Notes: generated by a model not told the origin, from the sequence alone. Positions 1 through 13,555 are shown, numbered from the stretch's first letter. The stretch is DNA of 64,000 nt from Phytoseiulus persimilis (GCA_037576195.1 CM075102.1:26656745-26720744), one strand, 5' to 3'. Program-made: numbers and translations.

Positions 1-42
1 AAAGTGAAATAGGTGCAAAAGCAGGGGAGGGCCACAGAGGAG

Positions 43-3000
43 TTACAGTCTTGTGACCACATCAGATCTGAACTGAGGTGCGGACTGTTGAGAGCGTTTC
101 GGCGGTAATGACGGTGGGATTTCCGAACTACTAAGAGCTTTCGCAGCAATATGGTTGTGTTTGGCCTTCGGTGGCAGCGGAGGTTTAGCTGGTGGAGGTC
201 CGTCCTCATCGTCGAGCTCCTCAGTTGACGACAAGCCTCCGTCGGTCGAACCGTTGTCTGAGAAATCAGTGCTGCACGCCCGGGAAGTCTTGAAATGGAT
301 TCCGCCTGCAAGGGACACAAGGAGAATGAGAAAAGAGGCCGGGGAGCGACTGCGGAACGTTCCCAATTGATTTCAGAAGAGACAGATTCGCCAAGAATGT
401 GCGTTTATTACTTGTGTTCGGTTCAAACGAAAATGAGATCCTGGTCTCTGTCACTACGCACAGTCCAATTGTCAAATCCAACATATGACTTTAAAAATTA
501 CGAATAGCTCTCCCATGCAGAAATCAATCGCATCACTGCCATCCGGCCGATCACTCTGATCAGAATGTGAGACAACGTCCCTGGATTTTGAAAGGTAAAC
601 AGAATGAGCAAGGAGAGGAAACGACCCGCGTCTCACATTCCCAAAAATATCACAGTCACTGTGAAGAGCATAGACATGGTTCCATCCGAGAGGAAGTTGT
701 TCGATAACATGAATAGACTGATTGCGAGGAATATACAGAAAATGAATCGCGTTGCTCTATCGAGATCATGCGCGCACTCTGACATAATGTGCTCGTGACC
801 CTCTACGGGATCCGAGCCGAAAGTTTTACAGCAGATGCAGTCGAGGATCATTACCAACGGACAGGTGATCTGGGCGAGAGGTCTCAATGGAAACACTGCA
901 CAGCACAGATCACTGCCGTGACCTTGATCAGTGTCAAGTGATCGATTCCGGCGGTTTGGACAGTCACCTGGACTGCTTGAGAGGTACCCACTTTCCGAGA
1001 GGCTGCGTTGTGGAGATCCCGAATCGCAAACGTCGAGCCCGAGGAAATCAAACCCGTATACGCTCTCGTACACCGCCAGCGTACTCGTCGTCGTATCCTC
1101 AAACGAAGTCTCGAGATTCTCGAGTTCACAGGAATCGAGAGAACAATCGGTCATTTCCAATGAATCTTCAGCAACCCGCTCATCGATTCCGGTAACGCCC
1201 TCGGCGATACCCTCGGCTTCGCCTACGCTATGATCTACGCGGCAGGGTGGGGTCAAGGGAATGGGAGTTGAACTACCTTGTTCCAATCCATCAAGGGAAC
1301 CAACGGGCGTCACAGCAGCAGACGTCGGGAGACTCCGAGCTGAGCTCCGTCTACCGCCTAGCCGTGGAAGAGTTGAGCAAGAAGCGGAGGTGTCTTTTAT
1401 GGGTCTGCCTCGAGTTGTCGATGAGCTTGCCAGATTCGACGCCGAGTCTGAGAGCAGGCGGGACTCCGACTTGGAATGCGAAACGCTCAATCTGGAACCG
1501 AGGAAAAGCGAAATTGGGCTGATGATCGGCGATTCCTTCCGAGAAATGGGAACTCCTATCAATCAGGCGGCTCATTCACCCATTTCCTTCATCAACCCTG
1601 GGCTGAACTTGCCTGTTGAAGCTTTTCGAGTGCTTTCTAAAGGGGAATAGAACATCTGTGCTAGTCGAAGACAGCGGCAGAAGCTCCGACGATCCCTTGA
1701 CAAGATGTTGTATATCGACACCTTTGTTCCGAAGCGTGAGAAGTATGTTTCGTTCGGCTTCTACGTAATGGTTATACTCTGTGATTTTCTGCTGATAGGA
1801 CCGTTTGAGCTCCAAAAGTCTGAAACGGAATGTTAAGACTCCTGAGAGAAATTCTCAAGTTTCTTCCGCCTTGGAGTTTCCGCATGCTCGTTTCTCGAAT
1901 CACTCCCGTTGAGACCTACGGATTAGATTCCGAGATTCACGCGTCTCTCCGAGCCAATGACCTAACAACCTTTGTTCTGACAAATGGACAGCCATACGGC
2001 AGACCGCTGGAGTAAAAGTCGAAAAACTGAATCGTCTGAATGAACGGAGTCTCCATGCCAAAGAACAAAAGCAGCGCACACATTTTGTCGTAGGAAAAGG
2101 TTAGATGACTCATGTGAAAGAGCGAAACATAGGAAACCTACTTGGCGTGGAGAGCCACTCTCCGGACACAATTTTCGAATAACACCACGATTCGCATCGA
2201 TTGAGGACAGGCCTTAATCATTTGAATGAGCCGATTATGATCCACTGACTCCACATCTTCTCCATTTATTGACAAAATTACGTCCCCAGCGCGCATGCCT
2301 GCAAGAAGAAGAACAGCATTTTGACAAGCAAGCTCGTGTCTTGGAGTCCGATCCGTAACGCGGACGACTTCTCTATTCTGTCTCGACTCAATTTTCGACT
2401 TTGGATTATTCTGTTTGTCGTCCTGCCGGATTTTGGAGTTAAGAACACTTCTTTGGTGGCCCGAAATCTCCCGAGTTTAACGCGGAGCTGTACTCGAAGC
2501 TTCGACGTCATTCCCTTAAAAGCCGAGTTGAGATGCTTTGAGAGGATCGGAGAATCAAAGTCCTTTCGAACCAAAGTTACGTCACTAAGACGGCGGCCTC
2601 ACAAAGAGCAACCGCAAACTCTGGTTGAAAGTCTACGGACAAGAACGCCGACGGCTCCTCCTCCTCTCTCGACCTTATGCGTTTCATAACATTATGTCAC
2701 TGGCAAACATCCACCCTATCCTTGCCCATTCCATCATTCGAGCTGGGTACTTTGACGGGAAATTTCGCGCACGAACTATATACTTCGTCTCGGGGTTTGC
2801 TCCACCGAATAATCAGTGAAGAAGTCAATTCATGTCTTCGGAAGCCAATGCGCGGAAGACGCGATTCTCGTCCAGATCTAGGAGAAAGAGAGTCGAACAC
2901 TCACCGGCTCTAGCAGCAGGTCCGTAGGGCTCGAGAGAATCTACATAGCTTATCAACTCTATCTTGGAGTCGTCTTTGTGGCGAATACCGTACGTCTGCA

Positions 3001-3193
3001 GGGTGAAGCCGAAAGAGCCTCCTTGAGATCTGTCTCGATTCACGATGATAGTTCTTCGTCTGTGATCCTCGTGTGCGGAAGTTGGGATGGCTCTGTGGGA
3101 AATAATAGATTGGGAATTCCGACTCCGCTTCAACCGGGAGTTGTTCGCAGCCAGAGCCATGCTCGGAGGATGTTTCCTTCGATTTAACAACAT
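43..3193 (-). CDS. TAMALIN: Tamalin (GRASP)/CYTIP-like PDZ scaffold protein, five coding exons
   Basis: Coding exons, in transcript order, are 2905-3193, 2142-2298, 1613-1819, 923-1518 and 43-305, giving about 503 residues with every splice phase in agreement. Exons 1-2 encode one PDZ domain (about residues 47-145): a carboxylate-binding loop in SFGFTLQTYGIRH, the family's FGFxxQTYGxxH signature, then AGDVILSINGEDVESVDH. Exon 3 gives the leucine-rich coiled-coil segment that follows the PDZ domain in tamalin and CYTIP (LLELKRSYQQKITEYNHY). Exon 4 is Ser/Thr-rich and acidic, probably disordered. Exon 5 carries two PPxPPK-type SH3 ligands and ends in VVTRL, a class I PDZ ligand; vertebrate tamalin also ends in such a ligand. 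Known family members link cytohesin Arf-GEFs to membrane receptors, so a trafficking scaffold is inferred. The exon 3 donor appears to be GC (AG|GCAAGT), the least certain junction. The start ATG at 3193 is the first in frame, but an upstream exon cannot be excluded. This protein is longer than vertebrate tamalin, mainly in exon 4. Confidence 0.82.
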
Positions 3194-4599
3194 GCTGGCA
3201 ACGCCAGAGAGGCCGCCACAGAGTCTCCGTGTTCGCTTTCCGTATGCCTGGCGTTATTGTTACACTTGCTGCGGCTGATGACAGAAGAGAGTCCGATGCC
3301 TTGCTCAATTCGGTGGTCCACCAAACCGCATCAGCTCGTTCGTCCATTAACTCGAATGAGCTTCGAAGCGAGAGTGGAGAACACGGTCTGGATCCCCCTG
3401 AATTGTCGACTGTCCAGTTTTTTTGTGACGAGACACTCGTCTACGGAAAATTCGCGTCCAAACTCACCGATCTCTCAGGATATCATCGGGCAGATCGTTC
3501 ACACGACTCGCCAAGTACGACGTAAATCCTCCCTTTTTGGTCTGAGTGATGAAGTGTTTGGCGTGCTGGTGCTGCAGTTGTTTGGAGCCGACCGTGCCAC
3601 GTGAGCTCTGGCTCCGGGGCATGCCGTCGCTTCGGGGTGCTAACGGAAGGGTATGATGCCCACTGATCGGATTCATCTATTGGGGGAGTGCTTCCATATT
3701 AGCAGTGGGCGACAGAGAATCTCGAACCGACAGAATACCCTTCAACTATTCGTCATCAACGGATCTCGGTCAACCGGGCGCGGCGCTGAAGCTCGATTTT
3801 TCAGCAAAACGATGAATCAGATGCAAAAAAATCCAGACGAGCCAGAAAGCTAGCATACACGAAACTTTCCCGGGGTTCTCTGCTCAAAAGCGGGCGATCG
3901 CTCCACACGTTATGTCGTTGAGCTCGATCTGTTAGGCGTCCCTCGGGAAACGCTTCCCCCGACGGAAACTTCCGGGCGTTCTGTGGAACACTTTCCCGCA
4001 TCAGAAGTCAGATTCGCTCGTGTGTTGTAATTCGAACCAGATGGCGGACCGGTCTCGATAGTAGACAGCATTCGATGCCGATTGATGTCAAGCCACTCTC
4101 AGTCTCCCTCGTTCTTATTTAATGACCGCCAAAGTCCACTGCGTGCAATCTCGCTCAGATTCGACGATCTATGCGGACATGGCGATGCAGAGTTCAGGAT
4201 ACGGTCGGGCGGCGAGCCTGCCAAGTTTTCGGGATCTAATCCTGACGGACCCGACTGATTGCATCGATGAGATTCACGTGTTGTCCGCTTCAGTTCATGT
4301 CATGCAAACATTCGCGGCGCATAGTGAGCACACCACAGTGCTTGAGGAACTTTTGCGCAGTCAAGTCTCGGTGTATTCACGTGGGGAGTTCCGTTCTGTC
4401 ACGTCGATGCAGAATCGGTCGTAGAGAGCTCAATATATAACAGACATGGACAGGAGAGTCAACTAGCATAACCAGTAGGATGACGTCAAGAGGGCGTTTA
4501 GATTCAAATATCCAGCGATAACTCACGTTGGGAGTGGGAACGGAGGATCAGGACCCGGTGGCAGCTTTCCACTGGGTCGCCAGCGTTTCTCTCTTAGGA

Positions 4600-5150
4600 A
4601 GATTCGGAACTAAACAGCGAGGCTGTTGATGCTGCCGTTATGTCGCCACTCTGGTGTACTGCTACGGCTTCCACCACCGCTATTACACAGCCTTCCTCGA
4701 CGACGCGGGCGCCCTCTACGATCCACAGAGAGGGCGAAAACACGCTCGGAACCGCGAATGGATCCCTCGATCCGCGGTGTGGAAAAGCGTACGCGCGGCG
4801 GTGTCGTGCGAGAACCGGAGCGCCAACCCCTCGACGCTACAGAACTCCGGCCAGAGGCCGATGAGGAGGCGTATCCGACCAGATCCATGAGTGTTCGGCG
4901 GGCGGACAACGAATCGATGACCGATTATCTCATCATCTAAATCTGATCATCAGATGTGGTCTGGGGAATTCCGGCGAAGCGCGTCGGAACCTGTACCGCG
5001 CGCACCGCGGTACCGGTGCGGCAGGAAGCGGATCCGCTGGGGCGGACTTAACGTCGCCGGAGCAGCTGACGCTGACAGACGTTCGAATTTTGGCGCGCCT
5101 TCAGCTTGAGATCAGCTAGGACAGAGGGAGCTCCAACGAGTGGCGGGAGT
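4600..5150. other. GC-rich, CpG-dense block with overlapping open frames
   Basis: This stretch is visibly richer in G, C and CpG than its flanks, and is open in three plus-strand frames (for example 4626-4940) and one minus-strand frame (4610-4909). None of the translations resembles a family I know. The minus frame holds a sequence fitting the PP1-docking pattern (RVRF), but such short motifs arise by chance. The block could be a promoter-associated island or part of an unrecognised coding exon; the sequence alone does not decide. Confidence 0.25.
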
Positions 5151-7296
5151 TCGGAGGTTCCTCGTGCTCGTCAGATTGGGGGATGTCTCCGAGCGGTGAG
5201 GATCCCGCTGCGTGAACTCTATCTTGGAGCGTAACACGTGATCGAGTCGTGACAGTTAGTGATGATCTCATCGGTTGACTGAGCATGTTCATTGATTGCT
5301 GAATTATGTGACTGACGAAAATGAAATAAGGCGGCGTTTAGCGATGTCCCTCCTTACCGGAAACTACTGTTTAACTTCTGAGCCCGAACAATTCGGTTAA
5401 CATGGAGAGAAGGATCGCATGGAGAACTGAAGGTGAGTTCCAGCTCAGTAGATCAAACCCATTAATATCAAAGAGCTCCGTCGCTGGCGAGACCAGTCGC
5501 TTGGTGATTCCGGATAGAATCGCGGTCTAACCTCCGCCATTGATTCCCTATTATTCTAAGGAACTTGAAGTTCGAGTCGAAGTTGATTCCAAATCCAGCT
5601 GAACATGAAGCGAAACTCCACAAAATGAGACGTGCTTCTTCGATGCCCCTTTATGCTGCTTGCCCGAAAATTTCATCGTCGAACACAAGCGATGAGTGCA
5701 TTTCCGTTGAGCTAATTATCCCTTGGAGAAGTTCGCATATTTCTCCCGGCCGAGAACAACGATCGCGGAATGGCTCGTATGGCGGTGGACGGTCGCGAAG
5801 GAATAATGATGGCGCTGGGAAGCAAAGCAATCAGTCTGGTGAACACAACTTTCGGTGGAGGAATGCGAGGAATACACAGCTCCACGTAGAGCTGGATTCT
5901 TCTGCTGCTCGATTCCCCCTTAGCCCGTTCCGTTCCGGTAGTTCCGCACCGTCTCGTCTCCCGGCAGATTCGCCTTCTTATCGCACGCCGTCTTCCTTGA
6001 TGCCAACAGTTAACCTCAGACACCGCTGGTGAATATCTTTCGGAGAAAATCTGTCGCATCAGACGCCATCAAAGCGAATATCGGTTCCTGACGATCCTTT
6101 CCACTGAACTTGAGAATAGGAGGTCGTCGGTTGCGGACGGGCCGAGTCCCTCTCCATACAACGAAACAGAACTCTCGGGGATACCTCCCACAGATTCCAC
6201 ACTTTACGCCATGAAGCGCATCACGGGACTCCATCGTTGTGATCCTTGAAAAGTATCCGGCCCCCCTGCGTAGCGTCTCCACTCCCCCCCCCTCTCGGAA
6301 ATAGGATCGGACTCCACGCGAATCCGAGGAGCTCGGACAGAATTGAATCCGGGGGCGCGACGCGTGAGCCGCCGGCGGAGTTTTGACCTTTTTCTCTGAG
6401 ACTGATCGCGCGAGTAGATCGGAGCTCTGGAGGATCGCTGAAACTGGATGCTCTCCAAGCTTACTCCCTGAACCATCTGCCCGTCTTGTGGCCTCGTCTG
6501 TGAGCTCGTTGCCTCATTTTCGATCTCGTCGAACGTCTGAGCAACTAGGTGGATGCTGATTATCAATTTTCAAGACACCCCTGAAGTCATGGTTATCACG
6601 ATTCCCTCATTGGACAAACACATGCACGCGCCAGGCCCTCTCGTAGCTTACAGCTGCCCGAACTCTTAGATATTTTATCATGACCAGCAATATTTGTTTA
6701 TGGGAGGAAACAGCAACGGAAGTTGTATGAGGAACGCATCGTCCCTCCGCACCAAAAGTGTCAGGTGCATCATCGACAGAAGGCTCGCTGTGAGCCTGGT
6801 CATCGCTCCGAACCCTTTTCAGTGTTTTTAACCATGGGCTTTCATCTCACTCGTGGACTGATGATGATCATGAGGACCGAAGCCATATGGCTTCTACTCG
6901 GAATCCAGTCGACGGCGATGACTCTCACTTCAACGACACAGGAACAGATGCCCGCCACAGAACGAATTACGATGTGTCGCCTCCTTGTTCGCCATGTGTT
7001 GTCCCTCATTCATCAGCTGTTTTCCATGCTTCATCGGTCACCGAAACGCGAGATAATGTCTCACTTATATGTGCCTTCATGGATATTTTAGACTCAGTCT
7101 CCAATCGAACAAAGATCCATTGGGAGGCTCGCTTTCACCGGAGAACCAGAACTCGTCGGGAGAGCCGTCGGCTCCGACTCAAGACAAGCGCCGCGATGAA
7201 GTTCTGATGATTTATCCAGCCTCGGAAACCGTTGCTGACATCTGTACGTCTTTGCAACGCTCGTGCGTGCGGGAGGGTGGAGTTATAATATATGGC

Positions 7297-7319
7297 AAAA
7301 AAAAGAAGAAAAAAAAAAA
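7297..7319. repeat. A-rich tract
   Basis: Almost pure A with three interspersed G bases. It is followed by an AT-rich stretch with TATAAATATAAATA near 7364, which could serve as a TATA element, but no gene is recognised downstream. Confidence 0.7.
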
Positions 7320-8431
7320 GCAATTTTATGACTCGCTCCGAGAGCTCTCGCGCCGGAGAAGGATATAAATATAAATACTTCGGGGTTCGTCCGTCAGTCC
7401 ACATTCACCATGATGTGGCCATCAAGCAAGTTATTTTAATTAGATTGATACACCTCGAACGAAGTTTACGGCTCCGTATGAAGTCGTTTCCGAACACCGA
7501 GGAGGCAGGCCGGTGAGCAGCACCAGCCGAAGAAATGCATGTTTGTTGCCTCGGCCAAATGAAAGCAGCGCCGGAGGAGCAAGGTAGTGCTCGTCATTCG
7601 GACGACGGTGGTATCAGTAGTTATTCGTCAGAAGTGAGGCTGGCTTTTTCGTTTCGATTCCGATTGCAGCTGTACTGATGGGCCGCATGCCTCGGTGGGC
7701 CGATATTGACCCAGGGAGAGATCTCATTAAAGTCACGATTCTTTCCACCGACACCGTCATGGCTCCCACCTCAACTACCAGCGGCGGTGCGGCGGCGAGA
7801 GTTTCAACAGCAGCGGCTGTTCGAAACAGTGGTGGATTGAAATCGAGGGAAATGGTTTTAATTTCCATTCCACCTGATGGCTCCCCAACCGACCGGGTAT
7901 TTGTTGCTTCGCCTCGAGTGGCTCCTTTTCAGGACCCGGTTGGGCGTGGAGTCACCTTTTCGAAATCGGCATGAGAGGTCCTGGAGTTTGGATGCTTTTG
8001 CGCTGGGTAGCTTGTCTGCTCATCAAGAGGTGACGAGACAAGTCCAGGAATCGGATTCGATCCTCTCCTGGATGGGCGCGGATGGGGAACGGGGAGGGAA
8101 GGACTGTGTCGTAAAATGGCTCTTGAGTTGAATCGGAGAAAACAATTCCTGCTCTCCGCGCTCAGCTGTAGAAGAGTGGCGAGAGCCGAGCAGGAGACGC
8201 AATCCCCTAATTCTGCTTGGCTTGTTGGGGATGTGCTCCCGATTTGTATCCCTGTTCGGTTGGTTCTATATGAACGCTCACGCTGCTCGCAGCTCCGTCT
8301 TCGACCGTTGGCTCCTCCGTCTCCGGCGGAGCCGTAACAATGAAGGAGGGCTGTTTGATCTCGAGGGGTTGTGTCTCGGACAATTGACCGAGCCGATTTG
8401 TTTTGGGGAGGGCTGGAAGAATTGGCAAATC

Positions 8432-8695
8432 TCAAATCCTTTTGGTGCTATCGGGATCCATGTGGGTTCCCCCAGTGTGTGTGTCGGGGAAACGGCGATC
8501 GTTTACGTCTCGTAAAGAAGATTCGGTATCAGCGCTCGATGCTTGTCTCTGTGTGCATATGCGAGACATCTCCTCTCTCAATGACGATCCGAATAAATTG
8601 ACTTGTTTCCCATCCTCATCCAAAGATCCGTACAGGGAGGTCTCGCGTCGTTTATTCCTCCGCCGAACTGTCTTTGTCGCAGCCTCGCGTCAGTG
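8432..8695 (-). CDS. Possible coding exon of an unrecognised gene
   Basis: The minus-strand frame from the stop near 8697 down to a TGA at 8432 reads as an acidic, Ser/Thr-rich polypeptide (for example KRRETSLYGSLDEDGKQVN). The same frame continues past that single TGA for about 73 more codons, to a stop at about 8207 (for example ETQPLEIKQPSFIVTAPP). No ATG lies near the start, so it would have to be an internal exon, and no strong acceptor precedes it. No family is recognised. It could be a real disordered-protein exon with an intron across the TGA, a decayed gene, or chance: overlapping frames on both strands are also open here. Confidence 0.15.
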
Positions 8696-10776
8696 TCTTC
8701 GCATCCATCGTGAGACGACATCGTTCGAGGCGACCGAGCGTAACCAGCCTCCAAGTTCCAGCATAACTTTTCCGAGCGCCGCTGTGTTCTCCCGGCTGAT
8801 TCCGAAACGGGCAAAAAATCCGAGACCTCACCGAGGCAGGAATCGGATGAGGTGAATCGAACGCTCTCCCGGAAAAACCCACCGAGGGATTCTCGGCTTT
8901 CTGTTCCGGGGGCGGGGGCGATGCGCCAATGTCGAAAACATTTTTCCATCCTCCGGGGCCACCGATGCCGGAATGTCTTTTCAGTCTGGAGGGATCTAAG
9001 GTATTCGGAAGCCCGGTAAGAGCGATTCGGTTCAACTTGACTCCCCTGATCCGAGCTTTGTACTCCGTCGCGACGCTCGAGCCCATCCCATCTCTCTCTC
9101 TCTCCGTTTGGCCTTTTGGGGAGTTCAAGAATGAAACGATAACGAGGGTGACCATTCGGCGCGAGCTCAGCACCCTTTGCGTTTTCCCTCTTTTAGAGAT
9201 GGGCTCCGTTCGGAATATTATGATAATTTTATTTTAAGCATAAGAATCTTTGCCAGAGCAGATGACTTCGCTCGCTCTCGTGCTGTGACCCGGTTGACTG
9301 CACCAGCCAACTTCGAATGGAGGGCAGTGCGTGAAACGAGGACCGAAAGATAAAGGCCAAAAAATATTTGACTTTTATTAAAATGGCGTTTCTCTGTCGG
9401 TGCCTCTCTCCCTATCTTGCTGCTGCTCGTGGTCCTCCTGAAGCAGCTCTATGTCGTCCTGCGCACTCTGAGCTCCGGGTGGAAACTCGCGGAGCTAGTC
9501 GGCCGCTGAAGGAGCCGACGACCCAGTTGAGTGTTTCCTCAATGGCAGATGTGTGTGGATCGATCCTGCGTCCGATACGCACCAACAAGGGACGACAGGA
9601 GGGAGAAGTTAGCGCTTTTTGAGAACCAGAGTCATCAAAAACAGCAGATGCCCCGATGGAGCAGTCTAAAATTCCCGTTATGAAGTTTACGGACAGCTTG
9701 GCCAAGTCGTCGGTGAGCGGCTTCCTAGATCAACTACGAACAGGGTCGTCCCGGCGTTGAGAGTGGCATGGTCGCAAGCGAGGGGTAATACCCAACAACC
9801 GACACCGTCCCGGTCAACGGAAGCGATTTTTCTTTACGTCGACCCCTTAGACAATTCCTTTCAAATGTCCCTCTAGAATCCCCGTGCGAACCCCAGGGCT
9901 GTGTGACCCTTCTTTTCTGATCAGTCTTCTAGACAGCCGAGTTCATAAGTTTGAAATTTCCAGGGGGTTGCTTCTGTGCGATTCTCTCGATTCTTCTTTT
10001 ACTCCATCGGTCTCTCTCGCTCCCTGTCGACCGAGAAATGTGCTTACTCTGCAGAAGGATGAACTTTTCGTGGAGTTAGGTGTCGCTGTGCGCACAAAAG
10101 CGAACAAGCAGCTCACTTTCGGAGTGCGGGCGGAGCTCGATGAAGTAAAAAATCAAAACACGAGTCGTATTACGCGGAATCACCGCTGTCGCTCCAGGCC
10201 TGGACCCCGACAACGACCGACTGTGAGCCCAGAGCATGCAGAACTTTTCCGTCGTGAGATAACACAAATTAGCCCTGAGAACTTCGTCGGACAGTTGGTC
10301 CGGCTGCCGGGCCGTTATGTCTGTGCGTGGACGTTCTGCTTTATTGCGATCTCCTCGCGGCAGTTCCCGCGTAGCTCTGATTCCTGGCACCGCGCGAAAG
10401 GAGCGAGAAGAAGACCTCCCTCCCGCACGCGCACCTTTTTCGTTAGGATGCTTAGTCTTGCGTCGCTCCGGCGCGCCGGCCGGCGGGTTGGGAGGTGTTC
10501 CGTGTGTTTCCACTACATTTAGCGGAGCCAGCAAGCCGACCTACTCGACGCGGGCAAAAACATTACGTCCCCAGGCGTAGGACCGGAAAATAGACCGATG
10601 CGGTGACACTGCCGTCTCGGTCGTGGTAGCACCAAGCTCCCCGCCCGCCACTTTCAGGAGTCGTCCGCGTAGCGTTCTGGGGAGTGAAATTTAGTATAAA
10701 TCATCAGAAAGGGGTCAGTCCCGTACTTTCGGCTACCAGACCCAGCGGCTCGAGCTCGGCCCATCCCCGGCCGCCG

Positions 10777-10793
10777 GACAGACAGACAGACAG
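10777..10793. repeat. GACA tetranucleotide repeat
   Basis: About four tandem ACAG/GACA units in a C/G-rich context. No associated gene is seen. Confidence 0.75.
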
Positions 10794-11117
10794 GCTCGAA
10801 CGAGCCACCCAAGTGCAGTGAAAGGAGCAGACGAAGACCGTCGTCGTACTAACGTATTCCTCGCGTTGCACGTGGAAGCGAACAAGAACTTCCCGCCGCG
10901 AATTTGAATTGTAAAAGCGTTTGATGACTTCCAACGAGCCTCTCTTTCCACCGATAGGATGATGGCTCGACGGGTGGTAGGTGAGCTCCTACTCCAGGTC
11001 TGCTTTCTAGCCACCGCAACGGAGTCAATCACCGAGCCTCGGCGTCTAACGAGAGCTCCGTCCGGCTTTCTCTGACCGGGGTCTTCCGATTTTCCCCCTC
11101 CCGTTGCCTCGGGGAGA

Positions 11118-11134
11118 GGGGGGGGGGGGGGGGG
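11118..11134. repeat. 17-base G homopolymer
   Basis: An uninterrupted run of 17 G, preceded by GGGGAGA. Such runs can form quadruplexes, and they are also frequent sites of length error in assemblies. Confidence 0.85.
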
Positions 11135-13555
11135 TTGAGCAACCTCGCCTCCAGATGGGCATCGACATTTGTTTTCGCATTCGATTCGCGCTTCCGAAGC
11201 CAGCAGGTGCGGTCGGAATGAAGGATGCCTCTTCTTTACATTTGGAGCCGTCGAGCTGCGCCTGGACCACGCGAGAAGAGAAAAACATAAAGAAATGTGG
11301 GAGAGTCTTATCGGCAGCGCCAGTAGATAACAGAGTGCGTGGCTATTGGTGTCGCGGGCAAAATGGCCACCTAAAAAAAGAACCCACTTTGTTTTGCCAC
11401 CCGACTCGAATGTGGGTTTCAATAGCGCAGTGGTCCTGTCACGGGGCGATTCCTACGCTGTCTCCTCGACCCATCGCGCACGTGATGTGAGCTTCAAGCT
11501 TCCGGATTGTTGGGATACGTGAGTTTTATCAGTCACTCAGCCGATCTCCGGGCGGCGCCGTGTCGCCGTTACATCGACACTGTTCGTGTACTTCACCATC
11601 AAGTGTCGGGCCGGCGGACAGGGTCTCATGAGGTCGGTTTGAGATTGTTTTGGGCACAATCTGGGCCTGGGCATTGACTCGTCACGGTGATTCCGAGAGT
11701 GAACATTTTGTACGGAACAGAAATCGTTATGAGATTCACTCGAATGCCTCTGGCCGAGCCTGAAGTAGTCGGGTGTTCAGGCTCGCGCCTTGTCCCTCGC
11801 CGTACACTTTATATTCTCATGCTGTTGCGTAGTTGAATAAATGAGCACAGCAACGACTCCTGCTGTGTTCGTGATTCGTTTCGAAGAACAGGAATCGGCA
11901 CGAGAAGCTCCGAATCGACCGATTCGTATCTCTGCAGTCTCGGGAATCATTGATCGACGCCGCGCGAATTGACGAGTTGTGCAAGCTCCATGAACCGGAG
12001 ATGACAGCGACGACGTGGTCCACCACACTGATGGCAACCACGATCACAACGGTTCGGCCACGACAACGCTTGCGGTGGTTGTGGTTATAGGGAGAGCTTG
12101 CCACACGGTGGTTTCTCGAGCTCGGAAAAAAATCATTCGAAACGAACATGTCTTGCTACTTCCGCTTCCACATCCGGTGCTCCAACGGGATGGATCGCAT
12201 ACTTGCTCGCTCGCCTCCCTCCCTGTCGTCGTCGTCGGATGGATGGCTGGCTGTCTGACTGACTCGGTGGGGAGGTCCTGAATGATGACGAGAGCCTTTT
12301 GCATTGTTCTTCGCGGCCGCATTGTTTCCTCGAGAGGCAGTCGAACGGGCGCTCTCGTAACCTATGGAGTACGCTAGCGCCCGTTGACAGAAGCGCTCCG
12401 CGAATTCGGGGGAAAATCTTGAACTCGTTATTTTCTGTGGATTCCTGTCGAGCTGCCTGAACTTCATCGCAAACTAAGGATTCAACGACTCCTCCGCTGG
12501 GCTGGATTTGTCTATTCGACGTTTGAGTCTGTTGAATTTCAAACGATCGGAACGGAGCAGTCTGTTGATGTCGTTGACAACTTTGTTTAAAGTTGTCAGC
12601 GCAGCGGCTGAACGGCTCTGCGGCGTCTCGTGTGCTACGGGGGTAGACAATTAGATTAATTCTTCAAAGTGCTTTTTCGGGCTGTTCCAGAGAAATAGGG
12701 AACAACGAGAGACACAGAAACACGGGCGGACGAGCGAGCGAGCCGCCCGACCCCGGGAGCTCTCTCAGGGAACTTATCCATTGTGTCGACTCTCCCCGCG
12801 TCGTCTCCGCGCGAGGGGCGACTGAGGACATCGCCATTAAATGTGCATTTAAGAGTCGAGACGGACAGATCGACCGACTGACGAAGCGGCGCGGCGGACC
12901 GACAGAGACATCGACACACGACAATCGCTCTCGAAGCCATCCTTCGTCGTTTCGGAATTTGGAGAACGAGTTCGGCGAGGCCGAAGCTCCGACGAAGAAA
13001 CCGTGGGAGATGAGCAAACACAGGAGAAATTAAACTCGAGGAGAACCTCGTCTCGACGTGGCGGCTCCTGGTTCGGATGTTCTGCCATCGCCGCTCATTA
13101 CATAATTGCATTCTTCACCCCGTCAACATTCCTCGCTGTTTATTTGCCACCCTTGCGAGTCTGTGACCCGATAGTGATGATCGTCATTGTCGCAACGAGT
13201 GGAAACAACGGAACTGCCCGAAGAGCGCGACGCGATCCAAGGTCTGAAAGGCCGCCGTTATTTCCACGAGAGCCATTCTCACCGTCGGTTTTCCCGCAGC
13301 ACTTCTCCGCGAACGGGCTGTTCTTCGAAGATGACGTCATCAGCTTTGAAAATGGGAGAGCCCCGTGACTGAGCTAATGGCACTTTCCAAGATCTCAGCG
13401 CATTGTTTCGTCAATCGCTGAAACTCATTGTCTCTTTTGTTCGCTCGTTCGGTCTGCGTGGTCGGTCGGACAGTGGTCCCGAGAGCAAAGTTCGTCAGTG
13501 CGAGATTAACCCTGTCAGAAACGACAAAGAATCGTGACGAATGTACCGAGGCTAC

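Noticed and set aside
9884..10522. 212-codon plus-strand frame
   Set aside because: Overlaps a similarly long minus-strand frame (10076-10534) and shows no family similarity.
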